Of a DNA stretch of 64,000 nucleotides, positions 42,905-51,387 are shown piece after piece (the first letter of the stretch is position 1; each line of letters opens with the position of its first letter). Position numbers and translations under genes: made by a program. The notes under the pieces were generated by a model. That model had not been told where the DNA came from. It made no database searches and worked only from the letters and a program-made list of their open reading frames with translations. This stretch comes from Agrococcus jejuensis (GTDB taxonomy: Bacteria > Actinomycetota > Actinomycetes > Actinomycetales > Microbacteriaceae): NCBI RefSeq assembly GCF_007679035.1, contig NZ_VEFR01000004.1, positions 186,001 to 250,000 of the forward strand. The letters run 5' to 3'.

Positions 42905-43456
42905 ATGGCGCTGCCGCTCCGCGAGCTCTACCTCGACGCGCTCGAGCTGTTCACCGCCGAGGCGCTCGCGGCCTCGGACTCGCTCGGGCTGCCGTCGGCG
43001 TGCGAGGGCTGGACGATCGCCGACGTCGTGCTGCATCTCGCCCTGACGCAGCGCGGCAACGTCATCGCGCCGCTGACCTCCGGCGCGGAGCCCCTCGGAC
43101 CGACGTCGGCGCGTGCCGACGTCGCCGCCGTGCGCGCCATCGGCGTCTGGGAGCGCACCGCCCGCGAGGCCATGGCCATCGTCGACGCCTGCGACGACGA
43201 GCGCCTGCCGCTGCTGTACTTCCCGACGATGGACCTCACGATGCACGCGTGGGACATCCGGTGGGGCATCGCCCGCATCGGGCTCGCCGAGCGTCTCGAG
43301 CTGCCCGAGCCGCTGCTCGCGTTCGCGGAGGGGCTGCCGTCGCGGATCGTCGACGCCGACGTGCGCTCGCCCGTCGTGTTCGGGGATGCGATGCCGGCGC
43401 CCGAGGGCGCGTCGCGCACGACGGCGATCATGGCGTGGGCGGGTCGACGCGTCTGA
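42905..43456 (+). CDS. Maleylpyruvate isomerase-type (DinB fold) protein
   Basis: 183 residues of the mycothiol-dependent maleylpyruvate isomerase N-terminal/DinB-like four-helix family: ACEGWTIADVVLHLALTQR (helix with the first metal-ligand His region), then TMDLTMHAWDIRWGIARI with the His-Ala-Trp-Asp motif typical of these metal-dependent transferases. Actinobacteria carry many, using mycothiol or acting on unknown substrates. CAGGAT lies 6 nt before the ATG. No pathway neighbours indicate a substrate. Confidence 0.85.
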   Translation: MALPLRELYLDALELFTAEALAASDSLGLPSACEGWTIADVVLHLALTQRGNVIAPLTSGAEPLGPTSARADVAAVRAIGVWERTAREAMAIVDACDDERLPLLYFPTMDLTMHAWDIRWGIARIGLAERLELPEPLLAFAEGLPSRIVDADVRSPVVFGDAMPAPEGASRTTAIMAWAGRRV

Positions 43457-43547
43457 CCGCGCGATCGAGCCGCATCGCGCTCGTGCACGCTCGGCGCCCG
43501 ACGCCGCGAGCGGCCGCGGGTGGCATCGACCACGCCCGTGCCCTGGG

Positions 43548-43553
43548 TAGCCT
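43548..43553 (+). promoter_or_regulatory. -10 element (TAGCCT) of pyrE
   Basis: TAGCCT followed by GGAGCC and the GTG start at 43560: same hexamer and spacing as at the erm leader and the NERD-helicase gene. GGAG may be coincidental because a leaderless message would begin at the GTG. Confidence 0.6.
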
Positions 43554-43559
43554 GGAGCC

Positions 43560-44111
43560 GTGACCGCGCGCGACGACCTCATCCAGCTCATCCGCGACGA
43601 GGCCGTCTTCCACGGCGACTTCGTGCTGACCAGCGGCAAGCGCGCGACGTACTACGTCGACATGCGCAAGCTGTCGCTCGACCACCGCGGCGCCCCGCTC
43701 ATCGGCGACGTGCTGCTCGACCTCATCGCCGACATCCCCGACGTCGCCGCGGTCGGCGGCCTCACGATGGGTGCCGACCCGCTCGCGAACGCCGTGCTGC
43801 ACCGCGGCCTCGCTCGCGGGCTCGCGGTGGATGCGTTCGTCGTGCGCAAGGAGCCGAAGGACCACGGCCGCGGCCGCCAGGTCGAGGGTCCGGATCTCGC
43901 GGGCAAGCGCGTCGTCGTGCTCGAGGACACCTCCACGACGGGCGGTTCGCCGATCGCCGCGATCGAGGCGCTGCGCAAGGTCGGCGCCGAGGTCGTGGCC
44001 GTGGCGGTCATCGTCGACCGCTCGACGGGTGCGCAGGCGGCGATCGAGGCTGCCGGCGTCGAGTACCGCGCGGCGATCGGCCTCGCCGACCTGGGCCTCG
44101 CGCCCCAGTGA
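43560..44111 (+). CDS. pyrE: Orotate phosphoribosyltransferase
   Basis: Converts orotate and PRPP to orotidine monophosphate, the fifth step of pyrimidine synthesis. 183 residues: FVLTSGKRATYYVDMRKLSL (OPRT hood and loop), VGGLTMGADPLANAV, AFVVRKEPKDHGRGR (flexible catalytic loop with Lys residues) and the PRPP-binding motif VVVLEDTSTTGGSPIAAI. Not linked to other pyr genes here. Ends 7 bp before a strong palindrome at 44119-44172. Confidence 0.96.
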   Translation: MTARDDLIQLIRDEAVFHGDFVLTSGKRATYYVDMRKLSLDHRGAPLIGDVLLDLIADIPDVAAVGGLTMGADPLANAVLHRGLARGLAVDAFVVRKEPKDHGRGRQVEGPDLAGKRVVVLEDTSTTGGSPIAAIEALRKVGAEVVAVAVIVDRSTGAQAAIEAAGVEYRAAIGLADLGLAPQ

Positions 44112-44118
44112 CCCTGAC

Positions 44119-44172
44119 GATCTGAGGTTCTCGGCCCTTTCTGACATCAGAAAGGGCCGAGAACCTCAGATC
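44119..44172. repeat. Dispersed palindrome, copy 2 (perfect 26-bp arms)
   Basis: 44119-44144 is the exact reverse complement of 44147-44172 with a 2-nt loop (CA); nearly the same sequence as 10479-10530. It lies between pyrE and a same-strand transporter gene and may stop the pyrE transcript, but no T-run follows. Confidence 0.9.
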
Positions 44173-44201
44173 TGTGCCGAGCAGCAGACGAGAGGAGACG
44201 G

Positions 44202-45125
44202 ATGGGCGGCGTGCTCATCGGGTTCGCGATCATCGCGTTCGTCATCCTCGTCGGCTGGCTGCTCGCCCGCACGAAGGTCGTCTCGCAGGACGATCGGCTC
44301 GTGCTCAACAAGGTCGCGTTCTTCGGCGCCAGCCCCGCGCTGCTCTTCACGGTGCTCGCCGCATCCGACATCCGCGTGCTGTTCTCGGGCGTGCTGCTCG
44401 TCGCGCTGCTCATGTTCGTCTCGGTCGCGGCGATCTACGTGCTCATCGCTCGCCTCCTCTTCACGAAGGACGTCGGGCGCATCGCGATCGGCGCGTCGAC
44501 GTCGGGCTACTCGAACGTCAACAACATCGGCCTGCCGGTCGCCGTCTACGTGATCGGCGACGCGCAGTTCGTCGGCCCCATGATCATGCTGCAGCTGCTC
44601 GTGCTCGCGCCCGTCCTGCTCGGCATCCTCGACGTCGTGCGTGCGGGCAAGGCGTCGTTCTGGGGCATCGTGACGCAGCCGCTGCGCAACCCCATCCTCA
44701 TCGCCTCCGTGCTCGGCGCGCTCGTGTCGCTCACCGGCCTGCAGATCCCGGATCCGGTGCTCGCGCCGCTCGAGATCCTCGGCGGCGCCGCGGTGCCGCT
44801 CATGCTGCTCGCGTTCGGCATCTCGCTCGGTGGCGACAAGCCGCTGCAGCGCGGCTCGGGACGCAAGGAGGTGCTGCTGGCGACGGCGCTGAAGTCGTTC
44901 GCGGCGCCGGCGATCGCGTTCGTGCTCGCGCGCTTCGCGTTCCAGCTGCCCGACGACCTCGTCTACGCCTGCACGGTCATGGGCGCGCTGCCGACGGCGC
45001 AGAACATGTACCAGTACGCCCTGCGCTACCAGACGGCGCAGGTCGTCGCCCGCGACGTCATCCTGCTCACGACGATCCTGTCGCTGCCGGTCATGCTGCT
45101 CGTGGCGTGGCTGCTGCATCCGTAG
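44202..45125 (+). CDS. AEC (auxin efflux carrier) family transporter
   Basis: 307-residue secondary transporter with about ten membrane helices. NKVAFFGASPALLFTVLA, the discontinuous-helix motifs STSGYSNVNNIGLPVAVYV (Asn pair) and QPLRNPILIASVLG, and the C-terminal MGALPTAQNMYQYALRY match the AEC family. Bacterial relatives export or import malate and other organic acids; the substrate is unknown. GAGAGGAGA precedes the ATG at good spacing. Confidence 0.92.
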   Translation: MGGVLIGFAIIAFVILVGWLLARTKVVSQDDRLVLNKVAFFGASPALLFTVLAASDIRVLFSGVLLVALLMFVSVAAIYVLIARLLFTKDVGRIAIGASTSGYSNVNNIGLPVAVYVIGDAQFVGPMIMLQLLVLAPVLLGILDVVRAGKASFWGIVTQPLRNPILIASVLGALVSLTGLQIPDPVLAPLEILGGAAVPLMLLAFGISLGGDKPLQRGSGRKEVLLATALKSFAAPAIAFVLARFAFQLPDDLVYACTVMGALPTAQNMYQYALRYQTAQVVARDVILLTTILSLPVMLLVAWLLHP

Positions 45126-45164
45126 CGGATGCGCCGGCCCGCCGCGCGATGCGGCGGGCGGGGA

Positions 45165-45293
45165 TCAGCGCTTGCCGCGCCGCTTCGACGAGCCGCCCTG
45201 CTGCTGCTGGCGCGACTGGACCTTGTCGACGATGAAGTTGATCACGACGGGGACGAGGGCGGTCACGACCATCGTGAGGAGACGCTTGCGCAT
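45165..45293 (-). CDS. Small one-helix basic protein
   Basis: 42 residues, MRKRLLTMVVTALVPVVINF then IVDKVQSRQQQQGGSSKRRGKR: a single hydrophobic helix (about 7-22) with a basic start and a Gln/Ser/basic tail. Composition is too structured for chance and the frame is closed by a normal stop, but no ribosome site is visible (CCACCTCC precedes the ATG). It lies in the spacer after the AEC transporter and opposite to it. Function unknown. Confidence 0.5.
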   Translation of the reverse strand: MRKRLLTMVVTALVPVVINFIVDKVQSRQQQQGGSSKRRGKR

Positions 45294-45404
45294 GGAGGTG
45301 GATCCGATCGTTCGGTCAGCGCCGCTGACGGCGGGTGGAGGTCCGAGTCAACGCGATCGGCACCTCCACCCTCGACCCCTTGCCGAGCGGCGCTCCGTAT
45401 GCCG

Positions 45405-46787
45405 TCAGCCGAGCAGCGCCAGGACGGCGGGCACCGTCAGCACCGCGACGTAGAAGCCCATGAACTGCACGCCGGTGTGCATCTTCACGAGGCGGTTGAG
45501 CGCTCCGCCGGCGAGGCCGACGACGATCGCCACGCCCAGGGCGACGAGACCGCCCTCGTAGAGGCAGATCACGGCGATGAGGCCCGCGAACGCGCCGATG
45601 ACCGCCTCGTGGCTCACCTTCCGCATGATCCACGACGCCGCGCGATGCGCCTGCGTCATCGCGAACGGGTAGGTCAGCAGCACCGCGACGATCACCGCGA
45701 GGAGGCCGAACACGAGGAACTGCCACGGCTCGAGCATGTCGTGCAGGTTGTTCGTCGTGCCCGCCTCGGCGTCGATCGTGTAGACCGGCGGCGCGTTGAA
45801 CAGCGGGTTCGCCGGGCCGGCCGCCGTGGGCGACAGGGGGAGGCCGATCGCGATGAGCGGGATGAGGGTCTCGGCGATGTAGGTCGACTCGGTCGTGCCG
45901 TTCTTGATCGCCATCATCGACGTGAGTCGGCGGTAGCCGTTCTTGATCCGCCCCGCGAACGCCTCTCCCATGAGCACCGTCATCGCGACGGGCGAGAACA
46001 CGAAGGTCGCGCTCGACACCACGGCCGCGCCGGCGGTCGATGCCGCCTGCCGCCCGTCGAGCACCTGCAGCGGGTTCGGCATGCGTCCCGACCACGTGCG
46101 CGAGTCGGCGGCGAGCTCGAACACGCGCGGCGCATCCCGACGCATGCGCGCGCGGCCGCGGGGCGTCGACGCCAGGAAGAGATCGAGGATGAGCGGGCCC
46201 GTGGCGATGCCGAGGAAGAACGAGATCGACAGCGGCGTGCCGAGGATCGCGGTCGAGCCGTCGCGCAGCGCCACGATGAGCAGGACGAACGGCACGAGCG
46301 CAACCAGCGCGCGCCAGCGTCCCTTCGACACGACCGCGATGAGCGCGGCAGCGGCGAGGAACAGCCACGGCGCCACCGCGCCGATCGCGTCGGAGAACGG
46401 CGTGAGGATCCATGCGAACAGCACGGCGACCGGGACGGCGATGATCGCAGCGATGACGCCGCCGGAGATCGCCTTGCGCAGCGCGATGTGCGGCACGCCC
46501 AGCTCGCGCAGCAGCTGCGCGTCGCGCAGCAGCGGCGCCGCGAGCGTGTCGCCGGGGATGCCGAGCAGCGTCGTCGGGATCGCGTGGGTGATGTGCTTCG
46601 CCGAGATCGCCGCCATGAAGAAGGCGAAGACGCCCACGGGCGCCACGCCCAGCAGGATGACGAGCAGGGTGATCGGGGCGATCGTCGCCGTCTCGTCGGT
46701 GCCGGAGACGAGGCCGAGCAGGCCGAAGACGATCGCGCCGACGAGGGCCATGCCCGCGGCCCATGCGAAGAGCTCGAGGATGTCCAT
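45405..46787 (-). CDS. TctA-like permease of the mevalonate operon
   Basis: 460-residue membrane protein with about ten to twelve helices. GLVSGTDETATIAPITLL and IPTTLLGIPGDTLAAPLL correspond to the LPG and IPG...A motifs of the tripartite tricarboxylate permease TctA; a second internal copy of this arrangement (NGTTESTYIAETLIPLIAIGLP) reflects the family's inverted repeat. TctA normally works with a 4-helix TctB and a periplasmic TctC; neither is clearly encoded here. It is the last gene of the HMG-CoA reductase/lyase operon, so mevalonate or a related acid is the likely substrate. A GGTGGAGGT...ACCTCCACC dyad (45334-45370) follows its end. Confidence 0.85.
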   Translation of the reverse strand: MDILELFAWAAGMALVGAIVFGLLGLVSGTDETATIAPITLLVILLGVAPVGVFAFFMAAISAKHITHAIPTTLLGIPGDTLAAPLLRDAQLLRELGVPHIALRKAISGGVIAAIIAVPVAVLFAWILTPFSDAIGAVAPWLFLAAAALIAVVSKGRWRALVALVPFVLLIVALRDGSTAILGTPLSISFFLGIATGPLILDLFLASTPRGRARMRRDAPRVFELAADSRTWSGRMPNPLQVLDGRQAASTAGAAVVSSATFVFSPVAMTVLMGEAFAGRIKNGYRRLTSMMAIKNGTTESTYIAETLIPLIAIGLPLSPTAAGPANPLFNAPPVYTIDAEAGTTNNLHDMLEPWQFLVFGLLAVIVAVLLTYPFAMTQAHRAASWIMRKVSHEAVIGAFAGLIAVICLYEGGLVALGVAIVVGLAGGALNRLVKMHTGVQFMGFYVAVLTVPAVLALLG

Positions 46788-47239
46788 CAGGCGGCACCCT
46801 CCGCCTCGGTGCGACGACGGTGCTGCGCGGCAAGGTCGTCGTAGAGACCCAGCGCACGCACCTCGGCGAGGAGGCGCGCCGGCAGCTCGTCGGGGTCGCC
46901 GAGCGGGCCGATCTCGGCCTCGATGGCGTCCATGGCCTCCTGGCGCGAGCCCGCGGTCTCGGCGCCGATCTCGACCGTGCGCTTCGGGCCGAACAGCCGT
47001 GCGGCGATGACGGCGGCGATGAGGCACGCGGCGATGCCGGCCAACAGGGCGTAGGAGCGCTGCAGGCCCTCGGCCACGTCGGTCATGCCGAGGAGCCAGC
47101 TGGTGCCGAGGAACACGGGGGCGCCGAGGCCGACGCCCAGCACGATCGACAGCACGAGGTGGCGCTGGTCGACGGTGTCTCCCCACACCTCCAGCAGCCT
47201 CGACTCCGTCGTCGTCGCAGCGGGCGGTGGCTGGGTCAT
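46787..47239 (-). CDS. Small two-helix protein coupled to TctA-like permease
   Basis: 150 residues with two membrane helices (about 28-52 and 64-86) and a cytoplasmic, acidic helical C-terminus (DAIEAEIGPLGDPDELPARLLAEVRALGLYDD). Its place in the operon is that of TctB, but TctB has four helices, so it may be a shortened analogue or an unrelated partner. ATG overlaps the HMG-CoA lyase stop by 4 bp and its stop shares a base with the permease ATG. Confidence 0.75.
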   Translation of the reverse strand: MTQPPPAATTTESRLLEVWGDTVDQRHLVLSIVLGVGLGAPVFLGTSWLLGMTDVAEGLQRSYALLAGIAACLIAAVIAARLFGPKRTVEIGAETAGSRQEAMDAIEAEIGPLGDPDELPARLLAEVRALGLYDDLAAQHRRRTEAEGAA

Positions 47240-48186
47240 GCGGGCTCCTTCGCCGAGAGTGCGCGAGCGACGCGCGATGGGGTGGGTCGGCCGAGCGCGG
47301 TGGACAGCCACGCGCTCGCCTCCGTGAGGGCATCGAGGTCGACGCCGGTGCGCACGCCCATGCCGTCGAGCATCCACACGAGGTCGTCGGTGGCGAGGTT
47401 GCCGGTGGCGCTGCGCGCGAAGGGGCAGCCGCCGACGCCTGCCGCCGATGCGTCGAACGTGCGCACGCCGGCCTCGAGGCCGGCGAGCACGTTGGCGAGC
47501 GCGGTGCCGTACGTGTCGTGCATGTGCAGCGCGAGACGGTCGAGGGGGATGCCGTCGGCGACGAGCGCGTCGACGACGGCGCGCACCTGACCGGGCGTCG
47601 CGACCCCGATGGTGTCGCCGAGCGACACCTCGTCGACGCCCCATCCGTGCAGCAGCGTCGCGACCCGGGACACGTCCGAGACGGGCACGTGTCCCTCCCA
47701 GGGGTCGCCGAAGACCATCGACAGATACCCTCGCACGCGCACGCCGTCGGCTCGGGCATGCGCCACGACCTCGCGTGCCGCAGCCTCGGTCTGCGCCCGC
47801 GCGGCGCCGAGGTTCTCGTGGCTGAACGTCTCGGTGACGCTGAGGAACACCGCCACGTCCTGTGCGCCCGCCGCGCGCGCGGCGTGGTAGCCGTGCAGGT
47901 TCGGCGTGAGCACGGGCGTGCGGATGCCCAGGTCGGCGACGCCCGCGAGCACGGCATCCGAGTGGGCCATCTGCGGCACGCGATCGGCGCGCACGAACGA
48001 GCCGACCTCGACGACGGGCAGGCCGGCGCCGGCGAGCATGCGGATGGCGCGGATGCGGTCGTCGACGTCGAGCGTCACGGCCTCGGCCTGCAGGCCGTCG
48101 CGCGGTGCGACCTCCCAGATCGTCACGGCGTCGGGCGCACCCGGCAGCGTCGCGCGCTCGGGCAGCCCCACGTCGCGCACGCTCAT
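47236..48186 (-). CDS. mvaB: Hydroxymethylglutaryl-CoA lyase
   Basis: Cleaves HMG-CoA to acetyl-CoA and acetoacetate. 316-residue TIM barrel: substrate motif APRDGLQAEAV (catalytic Arg-Asp), SVTETFSHENLG, metal-binding LHMHDTYGTALANV, and the signature SAAGVGGCPFARSATGN with catalytic Cys. The DRE-TIM family also contains homocitrate and isopropylmalate synthases, but the GGCPFA signature is that of HMG-CoA lyase. It overlaps the HMG-CoA reductase gene by 4 bp, as in the mvaAB operon of Pseudomonas mevalonii. Confidence 0.94.
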   Translation of the reverse strand: MSVRDVGLPERATLPGAPDAVTIWEVAPRDGLQAEAVTLDVDDRIRAIRMLAGAGLPVVEVGSFVRADRVPQMAHSDAVLAGVADLGIRTPVLTPNLHGYHAARAAGAQDVAVFLSVTETFSHENLGAARAQTEAAAREVVAHARADGVRVRGYLSMVFGDPWEGHVPVSDVSRVATLLHGWGVDEVSLGDTIGVATPGQVRAVVDALVADGIPLDRLALHMHDTYGTALANVLAGLEAGVRTFDASAAGVGGCPFARSATGNLATDDLVWMLDGMGVRTGVDLDALTEASAWLSTALGRPTPSRVARALSAKEPA

Positions 48187-49451
48187 CGGCCGGCTCGCAG
48201 CTCGGCGAGCTCGCGCTCGGCGACGTCGGCGCGCACGGCGCCCGCCGCGACGATGCGTGCGGCGAGCGCATCCACCTCGTCGGCGGTCGCACCGGCCGAC
48301 ACGGCGACGTTGCGCGCGTGCAGCCCCATGTGGCCGCGCTGGATGCCCTCGGCCGACAGCGCGCGCACGGCGCCGATGTTCTGCGCGAGCCCGACGGACA
48401 CGACGATGCGCGCCAGCTCGTCGGCCGTCGTCACCTCGAGCATCCGCACGGCAGCCTGCGCCGCGGGGTGGCTGCGCGTCGCGCCGCCGACGAGCCCGAC
48501 GGGCATCGGCAGCTCGAGCGTCGCGGCGAGGTTGCCGTCGGCATCCCGCTCCCAGGTCGACAGCGATCGGTATTGCCCGTCGCGCGCGGCATGCGCGTGC
48601 GCGCCCGCCTCGACGGCACGGGTGTCGTTGCCGGTGGCGAGCACGACGGCCGTGACGCCGTTCATGATGCCCTTGTTGTGCGTCGCCGCCCGGTAGGGGT
48701 CGTCATGCGCGAGCGCGCCGGCCTCGAGCATGTTCGCCACGACCTCGGGGCCGCCGATGTCGTCGGGCCGGATGCGCACGCGGGCGCGGGCGAGGCGCAG
48801 GTCGGCCTTGTTCGTGAGGATGCGCAGCAGGTGCCGCCCCTCGGCGATGCTCGCGAGCAGGGGAGCGGTCGCTTCGGCCATCGTGTTCACGGCGTTGGCA
48901 CCCATCGCGTCGCGCACGTCGACGACGAGGTGCACGACGAGGTGCGTCGCGTGCCGCCCATGGATGATGCGCACGTCGACGCGGCGCGCGCCGCCGCCGT
49001 GCTCGACGAGGCGCGGGTCCTGCGCGTTCGCGAGCTCGAGCACCTCCGTCTCGCGCTCGAGGATGCGCGCGCGCGCGGCATGCACGTCGGCGACGTCGAG
49101 CAGCTGCACCTGCGCCTGCATGAGCGGACCGGTCGTCGTGGTCGTGAAGCCGCCGAGCGGACGCGCCATGCGCGCGACGTTGCTCGCGGCCGCGATGACG
49201 CTCGGCTCCTCGGTCGCCATGGGCACGAGCACCTCGCGCCCGTCGACGATGAGGTTCGTCGCGACGCCGACCGGGATGCCGATCGTGCCGATCGCGTGCT
49301 CGACCATGCGGTCGGCGTGGGTCAGGTCGATGCCGCCGTCCAGGAAGGCGCCGAGGTCGTCGGGGGCGATGCCGAGCTCGGCGGCGACGGCGGCGCGCCG
49401 CTCTGCCGGGGCGAGGGATCGGAGCCCGCTGAGACGGGAGGTGCGTGCCAC
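48183..49451 (-). CDS. mvaA: Class II (degradative) HMG-CoA reductase
   Basis: In mevalonate degraders, oxidises mevalonate to HMG-CoA with NAD+. 422 residues from GTG 49451 (AGGAAGG 11 nt upstream). Class II features: catalytic Glu in PMATEEPSVIAAASN, RPLGGFTTTTTGPLMQ, ANAVNTMAEATAP, Lys in THNKGIMNG, Asp in TGNDTRAVEA, and the C-terminal His in HMGLHARN. The pairing with HMG-CoA lyase and a permease and the absence of HMG-CoA synthase, mevalonate kinase and other isoprenoid genes argue for breakdown of mevalonate instead of synthesis. Upstream, GTGTC...GACAC (49524-49540) is a candidate operator. Confidence 0.94.
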   Translation of the reverse strand: MARTSRLSGLRSLAPAERRAAVAAELGIAPDDLGAFLDGGIDLTHADRMVEHAIGTIGIPVGVATNLIVDGREVLVPMATEEPSVIAAASNVARMARPLGGFTTTTTGPLMQAQVQLLDVADVHAARARILERETEVLELANAQDPRLVEHGGGARRVDVRIIHGRHATHLVVHLVVDVRDAMGANAVNTMAEATAPLLASIAEGRHLLRILTNKADLRLARARVRIRPDDIGGPEVVANMLEAGALAHDDPYRAATHNKGIMNGVTAVVLATGNDTRAVEAGAHAHAARDGQYRSLSTWERDADGNLAATLELPMPVGLVGGATRSHPAAQAAVRMLEVTTADELARIVVSVGLAQNIGAVRALSAEGIQRGHMGLHARNVAVSAGATADEVDALAARIVAAGAVRADVAERELAELRAGR

Positions 49452-49583
49452 GGTTGCCCGGCCTTCCTGGTGCGCGTCGTCGCGCTGCCTCGGCCATCGA
49501 AGCAGCGCACGCACCGCCGCTCCGTGTCTCGACCGGACACATCGAAGGCGCTGGGAGTGTCCTCCCTGAGCCCGCGCATGCGA

Positions 49584-49620
49584 CGGCGGCCGCCTGCTCT
49601 CGTCGAGCAGACGGCCGCCG
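49584..49620 (-). terminator. Terminator of the LPQTG protein gene
   Basis: 16-bp arms (49584-49599 and 49605-49620) with one mismatch and a TCGTC loop; 33 bp after the stop of the minus-strand LPQTG protein gene, and ahead of the HMG-CoA operon promoter on the same strand. Confidence 0.82.
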
Positions 49621-49652
49621 GATGGTCGACGCGATGCGCCGTGCGGGTGCGA

Positions 49653-51248
49653 TCAGCGGCGCGCGAGCCTCCGGGCACCGATGCCCGCGACGAGCAGCGC
49701 CATGGCGGCGGCGAGCAGCAGCCAGGGCGCGTCGAGGCCGGTCTGCGGCAGCGCGCCGGCGGCACCGGCAGCAGCGCCAGCGGCAGGCGCGGACGCCGAG
49801 GGCGTCGGTGCCGACGGTGCCGGTGCCGACGGGCTCGGCGAGCCGGGCGTGGGCTGCACCTCGGGCACCGCCGTGACCGAGCCGGCCGTCGAGGTCGCGG
49901 CGAGCGAGCCGAACCCGGCCGACGTCGTGCCCGCGCCCTCGGCGATCGTGAGCACGACGGTGCCGACCTGCGTCGCACCCGTGACGGTCGCGACGTACGC
50001 GCTGCCGGAGCCCGTGACCGCGACGGTCGTCGCACCGGCGGTGCCGCCGACGGTGAAGTCGTCGGCCTCCACGCCCGTGACCGACTGCGAGAAGGTCACG
50101 TCGAACGCGACCGCTGCGGGATCGGGCTGCACGGCGGCGGGCGTCATCGTGACGCTCGGCGCCGTCGGCGCGTACTCGAGCGTCGCGGGGATGACGAAGA
50201 GGCTCGTGAGGCCGGCGGACGTCGCGCCGTCGTTCGCCGCACCGACGGTGATCGTGCCGGGCCGCTCGGCAGCGGCCACCGTGACGAGGAACCTGTCGCC
50301 CTCGCCGGAGAGCGTGACCTGCGACGGGCCGGCCGTGCCGCTCACCTGGATGTCCGCGAGGTCGAAGCCCTGCACCCAGGTCGACCAGACGACCTCGAAG
50401 GTCGCGGGGAGCTCCACGACCGGGGCCGTGATCGCGCGCACCTGCGCGGTCGGCGAGGTCGGCGCGAAGGCGAAGCCGCCGTTGGTGGTCGATGCGAGGT
50501 TCGCGGCGCCGCGGGCCGTCACGGCTGCTCCTGCGACCACCGACACGACGTGCGTGCCGTTGAACGCGCTCGGCAGCGTGAGGATGGTGAGCTCGTACGA
50601 CGCTCCCGATCCGGTCAGTCGCATCTCGGCATCGATGGGCACCCCCATGCCCGCGACGATCCGCACGTCGTCGAGGCCGAAGCCCGTCACCGGCTCCGAG
50701 AACGTCACGGCGAGCCGGACGGGGAGCCTGGCCGCGTTGAACGACTGGCCCTGCGCGAGGGAGACGGCCACCGTCGGCGCCACGGGCACGATCTCGCCGG
50801 GGCCCGAGACGGCATTGGTGAACGAGGCGGCGCCCTGGTTCGTCTGCCCGGTCGTCACGAGGAAGTACTGCGTGCCAGCGGCGAGCTGCGCGTCGAACGA
50901 CGCGAGCGCCGTCGGCGAGCCGGCCGCGGAGCCGATGCATCCGCTCGCGGACTGCGGGTCGAACGCACCCTCGAAGAGCTGCAGCTCGAGGCCGCCGCGC
51001 GACGCCTGCGTCGTCGAGAGGTCGTACTCGCCTGGGGCGGTGACCGAGAACTGCTGCACGTCGTAGAAGGCCGATGCCTCGGTGCCCGCGACGCAGCTGC
51101 CCGAGACCCTCGTGATGCCGTCGTCGAGCGAGCCCGAGTACGAGAAGGTCGCGGCGTTCGCCGGCGCGACGCCGAGCGCGAGCGCGCCGCCGATCGCCAC
51201 GACTGCCGTGAGCAGGGCCGCGGCCGTTCGATGCAGGGTTCGACGCAT
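49653..51248 (-). CDS. LPXTG-anchored surface protein
   Basis: 531 residues. Signal peptide (about 1-33, APANAATF), a DVUA-type beta domain (about 34-145, with paired Cys), then three Ig-like units of roughly 100 residues with the recurring phrase VTFSxPVTGFxxDDxxVxGTAG, a Pro/Ser/Ala spacer, and the sorting signal LPQTG at about 500, helix and RRLARR tail. The repeats resemble domains seen in secreted adhesin-like proteins; no enzyme motif. ATG at 51248 has AGGAG at normal spacing. Confidence 0.88.
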   Translation of the reverse strand: MRRTLHRTAAALLTAVVAIGGALALGVAPANAATFSYSGSLDDGITRVSGSCVAGTEASAFYDVQQFSVTAPGEYDLSTTQASRGGLELQLFEGAFDPQSASGCIGSAAGSPTALASFDAQLAAGTQYFLVTTGQTNQGAASFTNAVSGPGEIVPVAPTVAVSLAQGQSFNAARLPVRLAVTFSEPVTGFGLDDVRIVAGMGVPIDAEMRLTGSGASYELTILTLPSAFNGTHVVSVVAGAAVTARGAANLASTTNGGFAFAPTSPTAQVRAITAPVVELPATFEVVWSTWVQGFDLADIQVSGTAGPSQVTLSGEGDRFLVTVAAAERPGTITVGAANDGATSAGLTSLFVIPATLEYAPTAPSVTMTPAAVQPDPAAVAFDVTFSQSVTGVEADDFTVGGTAGATTVAVTGSGSAYVATVTGATQVGTVVLTIAEGAGTTSAGFGSLAATSTAGSVTAVPEVQPTPGSPSPSAPAPSAPTPSASAPAAGAAAGAAGALPQTGLDAPWLLLAAAMALLVAGIGARRLARR

Positions 51249-51387
51249 GGATCTGCTCCTGAGCGGCCAGGCCGCATCGGGCCGCTGAGGGAGGCGTGCG
51301 AGCGCTCCTGCGGCAGGTGAGCCGGCAGCGAAAGCCCGGATGGTTGCAGCATAGCCTGAGGGTCGAGAGATCCTCAGACAGGTCCGA

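Noticed and set aside
46787..47239. Identification as TctB
   Set aside because: Only two membrane helices instead of four and no TctB motif; kept as an unnamed partner.
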